Source of the DNA: Rhodospirillales bacterium
GTDB taxonomy: Bacteria > Pseudomonadota > Alphaproteobacteria > BOG-932 > Roseiterribacteraceae
Length of the DNA stretch: 64,000 nucleotides
Assembly: GCA_003165335.1 (NCBI GenBank)
Contig: PLTD01000237.1
Location: 1-64,000, forward strand
Reading direction: 5' to 3'
The notes below the pieces were generated by a model that saw nothing but the letters and a program-made list of their open reading frames with translations, made no database searches and was not told where the DNA came from. A program made the position numbers and the translations under genes. The stretch's first letter is position 1; each line of letters opens with the position of its first letter. Below, one piece after another: positions 51,796 through 60,460 of the stretch.

Positions 51796-53753
51796 CAGAG
51801 CCGCACAGATCGCCGGAAGTCAGTCGCTATACACAGCTGCTTGAGGCGGTCGGCGCTGCTGTAATAACCGTCGATGCCGATCATCGGATCGTGGAATTCA
51901 ACAGCGAGGCTGAGCGCGTTTTCGGATATTTAAAGAGCGAAATTTCCGGCCAATCGATTAATGTTCTTCTGCCCGAAGGCAGCCGCTCCGATCACGATGG
52001 ATATATCAAAACTTTCGCTGCCGAGGCTGTGCAGAGACGCCTCATGCGGGAACGCGCAGACGTCCAGGGGCGCAACAAGGACGGTCGGTTTTTCGACGCG
52101 GAGGTCTCGATTGCAAAAATCGAAATAGCCGGACAACCACTATATATGGCGATCGTTCGTGACGTGAGCGTTCGCAAAAAGCTTGAGCGGGATTTGCGCG
52201 AAAGCGATAGGCATTTGCGACAGGCCCAGCATTTGGCCGGCTTAGGCAGTTGGGAGCAGGACATGGTGACAGACAAGGTCACTTGGTCGGCACAAATTTA
52301 TCAGATGTTCGATGTTGATCCGGATACACAGCAGCCGAGCAGTGAGCTTTTCTTCTCCAAACTTCACCCTGACGACCGGGTGCATCTGCGGGAACGCTTC
52401 AACAAGGCCCTAGCCAATCGGTCGACGATCATGTCCACCGATGTTCGGGTCATCCGGAGCGACGGAACCAAGCGCATATTGCACGAGCTGGCGGAATTGA
52501 TTTGGAGCAGTGACGGACAGCTTCTGCGCCAGATCGGAACTTTGCAGGACGTAACCGAGCAGAGGGAAACAGCCGCCAGATTGCTCCAAAGCGAGCGACT
52601 TTTGAACCGTGCCCAGGAACTCGCCCATTTGGGCAGCTGGGATCACAATGAGGCAACCGGCGAGATCAACTGGTCGGAAAATTTCTTCAAGGTTCTGGGC
52701 CTTGATTCGCGCCTCGACACCCCTTCGAATGAGCTTTTCTTGTCGGTCGTTCCTCTGGAAGACCAAACGACCATTCGCGAAACCTATAAGAGAGCGATTT
52801 CGGACCGGATTCTTAGCGCCACATACGACACGCGAATTATTCGCCCCGATGGCGTGGAGCGCGTGCTTCGCAATACCGTTGAATATTTTTGGTCCGAAAA
52901 CGGCGACCTACAGCGCGTCAGCGGCACGAGTCAGGACATTACCGAGCAATTGGTGGCGGAGACCAAGCAAAAGGCAGCTCTCGCAGCAGCGCAAAGCGCC
53001 GACAAGGTAAAATCGGAGTTCTTGGCAAATATGAGCCATGAACTGCGTACGCCGCTAAATGCGATCATCGGCTTTGCGGAGATACTCACGACAGCAAAAC
53101 TCTCGCCCTCCTTGAGCGAACGGGATCGCGAATACGCCCAGGACATTCGCGACAGCGGCTTGCATCTATTGGATATCATAAACGACGTACTCGATTTCTC
53201 TCGCCTCGAAGCCGGAAGCGCCGACATACGAGACGAGACGATCGACACGCGGGCCCTAGCAGCCTGGGTCGTCAAAATCTTGGGTGACAAGGCTCACGCA
53301 AAAAACCTTCGTCTCACCACGGATATCCAACCGCAGGCCACACAATTCCGCGGCGACCTCAGATTGATACGCCAAGCGTTGCTGAACATCGTCGGCAACG
53401 CGATCAAATTCACCGTCTCGGGTGAGATATCATTGTCGGTCAGAAGATCCGACGACGGCGGTCTCGTTTTGGCCGTAAGCGATACAGGCATCGGCATGCG
53501 ACCGGAGGACATTCCGGCAGCGCTTACGCCCTTTACGCAACTGGAGAACTCGCTGCAGCGCCAATACGAAGGCGTCGGCCTGGGCTTCCCTCTCGCCAAG
53601 CGGTTCGTCGAACTCCACGGCGGAGTTCTCGACGTAGCGAGTGAACTTCAAAAAGGCACGACTGTTACAATCGGTGTACCCGCATGGCGGTGCTCCGATC
53701 AGGAATCTGAACGTCGGCTCCATTCACCGATGATTACGATTGGACCAACCTAG
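51792..53753 (+). CDS. Soluble multi-PAS histidine kinase, coupled to the PQQ dehydrogenase
   Basis: A 653-residue cytosolic sensor kinase with no membrane segment. Three PAS-type domains lie at about residues 14-125, 150-260 and 280-390, then the phosphoacceptor domain (NMSHELRTPLNAIIGF, His416) and the ATPase domain (GNAIKF, DTGIGM, GVGLGFPL). The start is TTG 51792, overlapping the PQQ dehydrogenase stop (TTGA), so the two are co-translated. No response regulator gene follows. The ligand and redox sensitivity of the PAS domains cannot be told from the sequence. Confidence 0.92.
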   Translation: MTEPHRSPEVSRYTQLLEAVGAAVITVDADHRIVEFNSEAERVFGYLKSEISGQSINVLLPEGSRSDHDGYIKTFAAEAVQRRLMRERADVQGRNKDGRFFDAEVSIAKIEIAGQPLYMAIVRDVSVRKKLERDLRESDRHLRQAQHLAGLGSWEQDMVTDKVTWSAQIYQMFDVDPDTQQPSSELFFSKLHPDDRVHLRERFNKALANRSTIMSTDVRVIRSDGTKRILHELAELIWSSDGQLLRQIGTLQDVTEQRETAARLLQSERLLNRAQELAHLGSWDHNEATGEINWSENFFKVLGLDSRLDTPSNELFLSVVPLEDQTTIRETYKRAISDRILSATYDTRIIRPDGVERVLRNTVEYFWSENGDLQRVSGTSQDITEQLVAETKQKAALAAAQSADKVKSEFLANMSHELRTPLNAIIGFAEILTTAKLSPSLSERDREYAQDIRDSGLHLLDIINDVLDFSRLEAGSADIRDETIDTRALAAWVVKILGDKAHAKNLRLTTDIQPQATQFRGDLRLIRQALLNIVGNAIKFTVSGEISLSVRRSDDGGLVLAVSDTGIGMRPEDIPAALTPFTQLENSLQRQYEGVGLGFPLAKRFVELHGGVLDVASELQKGTTVTIGVPAWRCSDQESERRLHSPMITIGPT

Positions 53754-53779
53754 ACCAGATGTTCGCCTGAGATAGGGGC

Positions 53780-53858
53780 GACCCGTCTCACAATATGCAG
53801 GTTAACGAGGGTTGCGCTGGATGGTCCGGCGCCGAGCCTCATGCATAGGAGACGGGTC
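53780..53858 (+). repeat. Inverted repeat bracketing the 5' region of the IS110-type transposase
   Basis: GACCCGTCTC (53780-53789) and its exact complement GAGACGGGTC (53849-53858) enclose 59 bases that contain the left subterminal repeat, and end directly at the transposase ATG (53859). In RNA this would fold as one long-range stem that hides the ribosome site. Confidence 0.6.
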
Positions 53859-55074
53859 ATGGAGCAGATTATCATTTATGTCGGTCTTGATGTGCACAAA
53901 GATACGATATCCGTCGCGTTGGCGGAGGGTGGTAAGCGGGGAGAAATGCGCGAGCATGGGAAGATCGCGAACACGCCGACTGCCATGAAGACGCTGGCCG
54001 CGAAGCTGGCCGGTGGCGGTCGTGAACTTCGGTTTTGCTACGAGGCTGGACCGTGCGGCTACGGTATCCAGCGACAACTTACGGCACTGGGGCACGACTG
54101 CGCCGTGGTGGCTCCGTCACTGATTCCGCGCAAACCGGGCGACCGGATCAAGACCGATCGGCGCGATGCGATCAAGCTCGCCAAGCTGCACCGTGCTGGT
54201 GAGCTGACCGCGGTGTGGGTTCCAGATCAGACCCATGAGGCGGTCCGCGATCTCGTGCGTGCGCGCTTGGCGGCAGTCCGTACGTTGCGTCAGGCTCGCC
54301 AGCAACTGTCCGGTTTCCTGCTGCGCCATGGTCATCATTACAATCGACCCACCTGGACGCTGATGCACCGGCGCTGGTTGGCAGGTCTCAAGTTCGAGCA
54401 AGCGGTGCATTATATCGTGCTGGAAGATTGTATCGCGACCGTTGAGGCGGCGGCGGCAAGGCGCGACCGTCTGGAAGCCCATATCGAGGCGGTGCTGCCG
54501 GACTGGTCGCTCGCCCCGGTGGTCCGGGCGCTGCAACCCCTGCGCGGCGTGGCTCTGGTTGCGGCGGCGACGCTGATTGCTGAACTCGGCGATATCACCC
54601 GCTTTGCCAACCCACGCCAGCTCATGGCGTACCTCGGCCTGGTGCCATCCGAGAACTCGAGCGGCCGCACGCGGCGCCAGGGTGGCATTACCAAGGCTGG
54701 GAACGGTGCGGCCCGGCGGATGCTGATCGAAGCTGCCTGGAGCTATCGGTTCCCGGCGCGGATGAGCCGAGAGCTTCTGTTGCGACAGGAGAAGCTGGCC
54801 AAGCCAATCCGCGACACGGCGTGGAAGGCTCAGGAGCGGCTGTGCCGGCGTTACCGCCAGCTCGCCCGGGCAGGAAAGCTGCCGACGGTGACAACCGCCG
54901 CGATCGCGCGCGAGCTGTCAGGCTTTGTCTGGGCGATCGCCAAACAGGTGAAGGCGACCGGCGCTTGATGCGCTGAGCTTGGCATCGGGCTTTATAAGGA
55001 GGTCACCAACCGCAACAACTCATCCAAAACTGGGCAAGGCTGGAGGCACGGTCACGGCCAGGAGAACCCTCGTT
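53804..55074. mobile_element. IS110-family (IS1111-like) insertion sequence
   Basis: The transposase gene is flanked by inverted copies of AACGAGGGTT at 53804-53813 and (reverse) 55065-55074. The match extends to CTGG on the inner side after 3 unlike bases (AACGAGGGTT-N3-CTGG). Short subterminal inverted repeats are a mark of the IS1111 branch of IS110. The exact ends are not defined, as this family makes no target duplication. The non-coding ends hold about 50-100 bases each and are the expected place for the element's guide (bridge) RNA. Confidence 0.8.
53859..54968 (+). CDS. IS110-family transposase (DEDD recombinase)
   Basis: A 369-residue transposase. The N-terminal RuvC-like domain has the catalytic D11 in YVGLDVHKDT, the Glu in FCYEAGPCGYG and the Asp pair in TDRRDAIKLAKL. 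The C-terminal domain carries LQPLRGVALVAAATLIAELGDITRF and the conserved serine region (YLGLVPSENSSGRTRRQGGITKAGNG). The frame is complete with no stop, so the element may still be active. ATG 53859 is preferred; the frame opens at 53841. Confidence 0.95.
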   Translation: MEQIIIYVGLDVHKDTISVALAEGGKRGEMREHGKIANTPTAMKTLAAKLAGGGRELRFCYEAGPCGYGIQRQLTALGHDCAVVAPSLIPRKPGDRIKTDRRDAIKLAKLHRAGELTAVWVPDQTHEAVRDLVRARLAAVRTLRQARQQLSGFLLRHGHHYNRPTWTLMHRRWLAGLKFEQAVHYIVLEDCIATVEAAAARRDRLEAHIEAVLPDWSLAPVVRALQPLRGVALVAAATLIAELGDITRFANPRQLMAYLGLVPSENSSGRTRRQGGITKAGNGAARRMLIEAAWSYRFPARMSRELLLRQEKLAKPIRDTAWKAQERLCRRYRQLARAGKLPTVTTAAIARELSGFVWAIAKQVKATGA

Positions 55075-55318
55075 CCCACTACCAGCCGGATCTCATCCGA
55101 TGCTGGCTTCTAGACAGAGGAAGCTCCGCGACGCATTACCGGTCCGGCGGTAACCAACCCGCGTATCAGAGCATGATCAACCGTCGTTTCTTGATCGTGC
55201 CTCCTGCCCTGTCCAGTGGCGGCCACGCAGAATAGCTTGTCGAACAAGCAAGGAATTACCGTGCCTGCTACTTGAAACGGCGAACATGAGAGTGGATTGA
55301 TGCCGACATAAGAGTCCT
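54969..55318. other. Non-coding region between the IS110 transposase and the IS630 transposase
   Basis: Contains the right end of the IS110/IS1111 element (repeat at 55065-55074). Just outside it is a 10-bp interrupted hairpin, CCAGCCGGAT (55082-55091) with ATCCG-AT-GCTGG (55095-55106). A perfect palindrome GCTTGT-CGA-ACAAGC lies at 55235-55249, and the left IS630 repeat at 55291. No coding frame is convincing. Confidence 0.5.
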
Positions 55319-56442
55319 ATGCGGGATTCCCAGACGTTTTGTGCCGTGCGAGTCTGCGGGATGCGTACAGGCGTCATCGTCCATCTGAATCCGACTGATC
55401 GCAAGCGCCTGCTGGCGATCGTCGACAGCCGCAACAGCCAGCAAAAGCACGTGTGGCGCGCGCGGATCGTGCTGGGGACCGCCGACGGGCTGGGGACAGT
55501 GGCGATCATGCGCACGGCCGGCGTCAGCAAGACGGCGGTCTGGCGCTGGCAGGCACGGTTCATGGAGGAGGGCGTCGAAGGTCTGCTGCGCGACAAGACC
55601 CGGCCGCCCGGCACGCCTCGCCTACCGGAGGATGTGGCCGACCGGGTCGTGGCCCTGACGCTCGGCGATCCGCCCGGCGAGACGACGCACTGGACCGGTC
55701 GGCTAATGGCCAAGGTGGCGGGCCTGGGCCTGTTCTCGGTGCAGCGGATCTGGCGGGCCCACGGCCTGGCACCGCACCGCATCCGCACTTTCAAGCTGTC
55801 CAACGATCCGAAGTTCGCCGCCAAGGTCCGCGACATCGTCGGTCTCTATGTCGATCCGCCCGCCCATGCCGTGGTGCTCAGCGTCGACGAGAAGTCGCAG
55901 ATCCAGGCCCTGGACCGTACCCAGCCGGGCTTGCCTATGAAGAAGGGTCGGGCCGGAACCATGACCCACGATTACAAGCGCAACGGCGTGACCACCCTGT
56001 TCGCCGCCTTGGACGTGCTGGAGGGAGGGCAAGGTCATCGGCCGCTGCATGCAGCGCCACCGGCATCAGGAGTTCATCCGCTTCCTGAACGCCGTCGAGC
56101 GCGAGGTCCCGGCCAGCAAGACGGTCCACGCCATCGTCGACAACTACGCCACTCACAAACATCCCAAGGTGATCGCGTGGCTGGGGCGTCATCCGCGTTG
56201 GACCTTCCACTTCACGCCAACTTCGGCCAGCTGGCTCAACGCCGTCGAGGGTTTCTTCGCCATCCTCACCAAGCGGCGCCTGAAGCGCGGCGTCTTCAAG
56301 GGCGTCGTCGATCTCCAGGCCGCCATCAATCGCTTCGTCCTCGATCACAACCAGCAGCCAAAGCCCTTCACCTGGACCGCCGATCCCGACAAAATCATCG
56401 CCGCCGCTACCCGTGGGCACCAAGTGTCGGATTCAATCCACT
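55291..56442. mobile_element. IS630-family insertion sequence, decayed
   Basis: Terminal inverted repeats: left AGTGGATTGATGCCGACA (55291-55308) and, reversed, right TGTCGGATTCAATCCACT (56425-56442). They match at 16 of 18 bases. A TA dinucleotide, the IS630 target, abuts the right end (CACTAG); the left end reads GA, so the target is not perfectly preserved. It encloses one broken transposase gene. It lies about 210 bases after the IS110-type element. Confidence 0.85.
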
Positions 56443-56444
56443 AG
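55361..56444 (+). pseudogene. IS630-family DDE transposase, frameshifted
   Basis: The N-terminal helix-turn-helix half and first catalytic Asp (VVLSVDEKSQIQ) are in one frame up to about 56025. The second Asp (AIVDNYATHKHPKV) and the final Glu (SASWLNAVEGFFAIL) continue in another frame from 56049 to the stop at 56444. At the junction the bases GAGGGAGG (56021-56028) look like a tandem duplication of GAGG, and removing one copy joins the two frames as LDVLEGKVIGRCMQRHRHQEF. The 4-bp insertion, not a slippery site, is the likely cause, so this copy is inactive. The stop codon lies in the right inverted repeat. Confidence 0.88.
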
Positions 56445-56508
56445 CGTTTCCACGACTTGGATCAGGGGCACCTCTTTGCGCTCCCCCTCTTACTGGTTCC
56501 GGCCCCCA

Positions 56509-57309
56509 TCAGAGCCTACTGATAAATTTCCAATAGGATACCGGCGCTATCCGCTCGATAATTGACGCGAATTTCGCATCCGACCCAACAACGATGCGTG
56601 GAAGACGGCGCTCTATTCCATTCACGATAATTTCGCCGGCTTGCTCGGGCGGCATTTTCAACAGCCTCTGAAACCGCCTTTGCATTTGCGCCAACTCGCT
56701 TGGCGATAATTCTTTTGCCATGCGCGCACTCTTGGCTATCGAGGTCGCGACGCCGCCGGGGTGAACGGTCGTTACGCCCACTTCGTCGCCTTCAAGTTCG
56801 TGCCTAAGCGCTTCGGAAAAACCCCGAACGGCAAACTTGCTTGCCGAGTAAGCCGACTGTCCTGGAGGCGCAATTAAGCCGAACAGACTTGATATATTTA
56901 CCAACTGCGCTTCACCGGCAGATTTCAATAATGGGAGGAACGCCCGTGTCATCCGTACGACGCCCCAGAAATTGATATCGAACAGCCACTCGAAATCGGC
57001 TTCGCTCACCTCTTCGAAATTGCCGCCCAAGGCTACGCCGGCATTGTTTATCAACATGTTTGCGCCGCCATGAGTTGCGAGCACTACATCGGGAAACGCG
57101 GCGACAGCCTTGGCATCGGAGACATCGAGGCGATGACAACTGACGCGTAACGCGCCGTGATTCATAAGACTAGCGGTCTCTGCCAGACCCGCTTCGTTTA
57201 TGTCAGCCAAAGCCAAATGGCATCCGCGCCGCCCAAGCGAGTGAGCAATCGCCCGGCCGATGCCGCTCCCGGCACCAGTAACGACCGCAGTTTTACCGGC
57301 GAGATTCAA
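56509..57309 (-). CDS. Short-chain dehydrogenase/reductase
   Basis: A classical SDR of 266 residues. It has the cofactor motif TGAGSGIGRAIA, NNAG (in MLINNAGVALGG), the catalytic Ser (NISSLFG) and Y-x3-K (YSASKFA). It probably oxidises or reduces a ketone or alcohol in the pathway served by the upstream Baeyer-Villiger enzyme. It starts at TTG 57309, overlapping that gene's stop (TTGA). It is the last gene of GST-BVMO-SDR. Confidence 0.92.
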   Translation of the reverse strand: MNLAGKTAVVTGAGSGIGRAIAHSLGRRGCHLALADINEAGLAETASLMNHGALRVSCHRLDVSDAKAVAAFPDVVLATHGGANMLINNAGVALGGNFEEVSEADFEWLFDINFWGVVRMTRAFLPLLKSAGEAQLVNISSLFGLIAPPGQSAYSASKFAVRGFSEALRHELEGDEVGVTTVHPGGVATSIAKSARMAKELSPSELAQMQRRFQRLLKMPPEQAGEIIVNGIERRLPRIVVGSDAKFASIIERIAPVSYWKFISRL

Positions 57310-58844
57310 TTTCTACCCTTTCCCGGTCCTGATCTTCGGTCGCAAGAACCCGCCGCGAATTCCAAGGCTCCATCCTCGATCGGTCCGATTCGGTGAGAGA
57401 TTAGGTCCAAAAGATAGTTTTGACGCACTCGCCAAGGCCCCTTCGAACCCTGATGAGGCAGAACAGCTTGTGCCCGCCGGACATAGCCTGATGTGAAATT
57501 CAGGAGGGGCTTTTTCGTGACCGATGAATCCCGCAGCCGAGGCGTACAACTCGCATAGCCGCACCGTTCCATATGGGTCAGCAAGCGGCAAACCGCTCGA
57601 GCGGTCAGATCGCATTTCAGCGTCCAGGATGCATTGATATATCCGAATGCGAGAGCGAGGTTCGGTACGTCGCTCAGCATCATGCCCTTATAGACCGTCT
57701 TCTCTGCCAGTTCGGCGCGAACGCCGTCGACGAGAATATCCATCCCACCAGCCAATTTCATATTCAGACCGGTTGCGACGACTACGATATCCGCCAGGAT
57801 TTCTCTGCCCGATATCAGCCGAATTCCCGTTCCCGTGAAGGTTTCAATCGTATCGGTGACCATCGAAACCTGTCCTGCCCGTATCGCCGAGAACAGGTCT
57901 CCATCTGGCGCCAGACATACGCGTTGATCCCATGGATCGTACGAGGGCGAGAAGTGCGTTTCGACATCGTAATCCGGGCCCAGCGCCTTACGGACTCCTG
58001 AGACGATCGCGTGCTTAGCCTGCTTCGGCAATCGGCGTGCAAGACTGTAGGTGAGCGAACCGACGATCACGTCCATCCAGCGCAAAAATCCCTTCGCCAG
58101 CCACTCTGGCGCATTGCGTCGAAACCACCCCATACCGCTATCGCTGGCCGGACGAGATACGACATAACTCGGTGACCGCTGAAGCATGGTCACGTGGGCA
58201 GCCGTTTTTGCCATTGCCGGAACCAAGGTAACTGCGGTCGCTCCGCTTCCGATAACGACAACGCGGCGCCCGTCATAATCGAGATCTTGTGGCCAAAATT
58301 GCGGATGGACCAACCGCCCCGAAAAGCTCTTAACCCCTGGAAAATCGGGCATATAACCCCGTGCATATTCGTAATAGCCGCTGCATAAATAGAGGAACAC
58401 GCAGCTTATCTGGCTGATGCCCGAACTCTCCCCAGACCTAATGTCCAAGGTCCACAATGCTTCCGCCGACGACCAGGAGGCGCGAACGACCCGGCTGCCG
58501 AAGCGAATTTCCCGGTCGATCCCGTAATATTCCGCCGTCTCCTGAATATAGCTGCGTATCGAAGCGCCATCGGCAATGACCTTCTCGTCTTGCCAGGGCC
58601 GGAACGGAAAGCCCAGCGTGTGCATAGCGGAGTCCGAGCGAATACCGGGAAAGCGAAATAGATCCCAGGTCCCGCCGATTGCATCGCGTGCCTCCAGAAT
58701 GCAGAAGCGCTTACCTGAACGGCGGGTCTTAAGGCGATAAGCGGCATCGACACCGGATAAGCCGGCGCCGACAATGACGACGTCAAAATGCTCGAGGTCC
58801 TGCTTGCTCGACATATAGCGTTCGGTTTCGATGTTCGTGTCCAA
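57306..58844 (-). CDS. Type I Baeyer-Villiger monooxygenase (flavin-containing)
   Basis: A 512-residue FAD/NADPH enzyme. The FAD-binding GAGLSG is near residue 25, and the diagnostic Baeyer-Villiger fingerprint FSGRLVHPQFWP (F-x-G-x3-H-x3-W-P) lies at about residues 173-184. It is followed by the NADPH-binding GSGATAVTL. Such enzymes insert oxygen next to a ketone to give an ester or lactone, as in steroid, terpenoid and cyclic-ketone degradation. The substrate here is unknown. An internal start (ATG, MSSKQ...) is possible. It lies 5 bases after the GST gene. Confidence 0.94.
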   Translation of the reverse strand: MDTNIETERYMSSKQDLEHFDVVIVGAGLSGVDAAYRLKTRRSGKRFCILEARDAIGGTWDLFRFPGIRSDSAMHTLGFPFRPWQDEKVIADGASIRSYIQETAEYYGIDREIRFGSRVVRASWSSAEALWTLDIRSGESSGISQISCVFLYLCSGYYEYARGYMPDFPGVKSFSGRLVHPQFWPQDLDYDGRRVVVIGSGATAVTLVPAMAKTAAHVTMLQRSPSYVVSRPASDSGMGWFRRNAPEWLAKGFLRWMDVIVGSLTYSLARRLPKQAKHAIVSGVRKALGPDYDVETHFSPSYDPWDQRVCLAPDGDLFSAIRAGQVSMVTDTIETFTGTGIRLISGREILADIVVVATGLNMKLAGGMDILVDGVRAELAEKTVYKGMMLSDVPNLALAFGYINASWTLKCDLTARAVCRLLTHMERCGYASCTPRLRDSSVTKKPLLNFTSGYVRRAQAVLPHQGSKGPWRVRQNYLLDLISHRIGPIEDGALEFAAGSCDRRSGPGKGRN

Positions 58845-58849
58845 TGCGG

Positions 58850-59485
58850 TTAGCTCGGGTTTAGGCGACGCAAGTCATAGCTGCCGCCGCGCGCGATCGC
58901 GCGCTGATACGCGGGGCGCGCCTGCATCAAGCCAAGGTAACGGGTTAGCGCAGGGTAGCCTCCCAGCATTTCGTTAAGCGACGCACCTTCGAGAAGAAAA
59001 GTAAGCTGGAAATCGGCGCCGGTCAGCTCGTCCCCAACCACAAAGTCCCGTCCGGTCATTTCCGTTTCCAGGAAACCGAAATGCTTATCGACCTCGCCAT
59101 GGACACGGCCATGAAGCGGCACCCCTGCTTCTCCCAGCATACCGACATAGATGTTGAGGATATAAGGCAGCATCACCGATCCCTCGATCAGGTGCATCCA
59201 CTGCAGATAACGGACCCAATCCTCTGTACCGACCGCCGGGCGAAGCTTGCCGTTGCCGTACACCTCAAGAATATATTCGATGATCGCCCCGGATTCGGCG
59301 ATCGTGCGCTCTCCGTCGGTAATCACCGGCGCTTTACCCAGACCGTGCAGCGCCTGGTATTGCGGCGGCGAAAACATGCCGTTTGCGCGCGGATAGAGCT
59401 TGAGCGTGTAATCGATGCCCAATTCCTCAACCAACCACACAACCCGCTGCGACCGGGAATCGGCCAGATGATGAACCGTGATCAT
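58850..59485 (-). CDS. Glutathione S-transferase
   Basis: A 211-residue cytosolic GST from ATG 59485 (frame opens at 59506). The thioredoxin-like N-terminal domain has the SRSQRVVWLVEELGIDYTLKLYPR strand-helix and the cis-Pro/glutathione segment KAPVITDGERTIAESGAIIEYIL. The C-terminal domain is all-helical. It may conjugate or isomerise an intermediate of the pathway. It is the first gene of the leftward catabolic operon. Confidence 0.93.
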   Translation of the reverse strand: MITVHHLADSRSQRVVWLVEELGIDYTLKLYPRANGMFSPPQYQALHGLGKAPVITDGERTIAESGAIIEYILEVYGNGKLRPAVGTEDWVRYLQWMHLIEGSVMLPYILNIYVGMLGEAGVPLHGRVHGEVDKHFGFLETEMTGRDFVVGDELTGADFQLTFLLEGASLNEMLGGYPALTRYLGLMQARPAYQRAIARGGSYDLRRLNPS

Positions 59486-59623
59486 AAGCGCTCTTCCCCA
59501 ACCCATTAGAACCGACGATTTACATATACTATTTTTCGGGGTGGCGACCCCACCCCGCGAGTTCTAGTATTCGCAAAACGTTTGACCCGGTGCATCGCGC
59601 CGTTTGGAGCATGGGAGGAGCTT
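59486..59623. promoter_or_regulatory. Divergent promoter region of the catabolic operons, with an inverted repeat
   Basis: 138 bases between the GST and Coq4-like starts. It contains a perfect inverted repeat CGGGGTGG (59537-59544), 5 bases, CCACCCCG (59550-59557). There is no T run on either strand after the repeat, so it reads as an operator for a regulator, for example of the TetR type. No regulator gene is in the window. The ribosome site GGGAGGAG of the rightward operon lies at its right edge. Confidence 0.55.
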
Positions 59624-60460
59624 ATGGACGACATTCCCTATCTTTTGCGCGGAATCACCCAGCTCGGCACAGCCAGCAGTACGCTGATAAGCTCGTCCAA
59701 ATATCTCGACAATCCACGCCTGCGGGACTGGGTTGCGGCAGAACTCCTGCGGCGCAATGGGCCGGACCTTCCGACGCCCTCCGGTGCGTACCGCCTTGGC
59801 GAGATTATGCGGGACATTCAGAACCCGGCAGAGGTCAACGCGCTTATCGCCGAGGAACGCCGGAAATGGCCGGCCTTGGACCGCTGGTTCGCAGAGCGCC
59901 GCGTATCGACCTACACCCGAGAGGATCTGAAGCAATATCCGCCGGGCTCGATCGCCGCGATTATGTACAAGCAACTCGCCGACAATGACTATCAGGTCAA
60001 TATCGTGCCGCCTTACGAGCCCAAGGACGATAATGATTTCTGGCGGCTGCGTTCGGGTCAGACCCACGACTGGGAGCATATCCTTGGCGGCGGTGGGTTC
60101 GATTCAATAGGGGAACTGGTGCCCGGCTTCATGCGGCTCAGCTCCTATTACAAATATTTCTCACCCGAACTCGCCAATGAACTGGCGGTGCGGCAATTCT
60201 TCCTATCCTTCCGTTTCATCTCGCGCACGGCGCTCCATTATCCCCACACCTGGGCCGCGACCTGGGACGCGATCGACCGCGGCCGGCAGGTTGGCGAAAA
60301 TTCCGAGCCGTTCTTCCTTATCAACTACGAAGACTCATTCCATCTGAGCCCCGAGGAGGCCCGTGAGAAACTCGGTATCCGCAATGTGCGTGAGGTCGAC
60401 ACCAAGATCATCTCGAAGGTTTGGGACGCCAAGATCTCGCCCGCCGAGGCGGGCCTATGA
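59624..60460 (+). CDS. Coq4-like protein
   Basis: A 278-residue protein related to Coq4, the ubiquinone-biosynthesis protein. The zinc-like motif HDWEHILGGGGFDSIGE (H-D-x2-H with a later Glu) is the family's active-site signature. The C-terminal half has RQFFLSFRFISRTALHYPHTW. In mitochondria Coq4 removes a carboxyl group from a quinone precursor; as the first gene of a catabolic operon it may do a similar decarboxylation or act on a different aromatic or terpenoid substrate. ATG 59624 has a strong GGGAGGAG site and overlaps the next gene by 4 bases (ATGA). Confidence 0.85.
   Translation: MDDIPYLLRGITQLGTASSTLISSSKYLDNPRLRDWVAAELLRRNGPDLPTPSGAYRLGEIMRDIQNPAEVNALIAEERRKWPALDRWFAERRVSTYTREDLKQYPPGSIAAIMYKQLADNDYQVNIVPPYEPKDDNDFWRLRSGQTHDWEHILGGGGFDSIGELVPGFMRLSSYYKYFSPELANELAVRQFFLSFRFISRTALHYPHTWAATWDAIDRGRQVGENSEPFFLINYEDSFHLSPEEAREKLGIRNVREVDTKIISKVWDAKISPAEAGL

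Noticed and set aside
56021-56049. Programmed ribosomal frameshift in the IS630 transposase
   Set aside because: No slippery run of A is present; a 4-bp tandem duplication explains the break.
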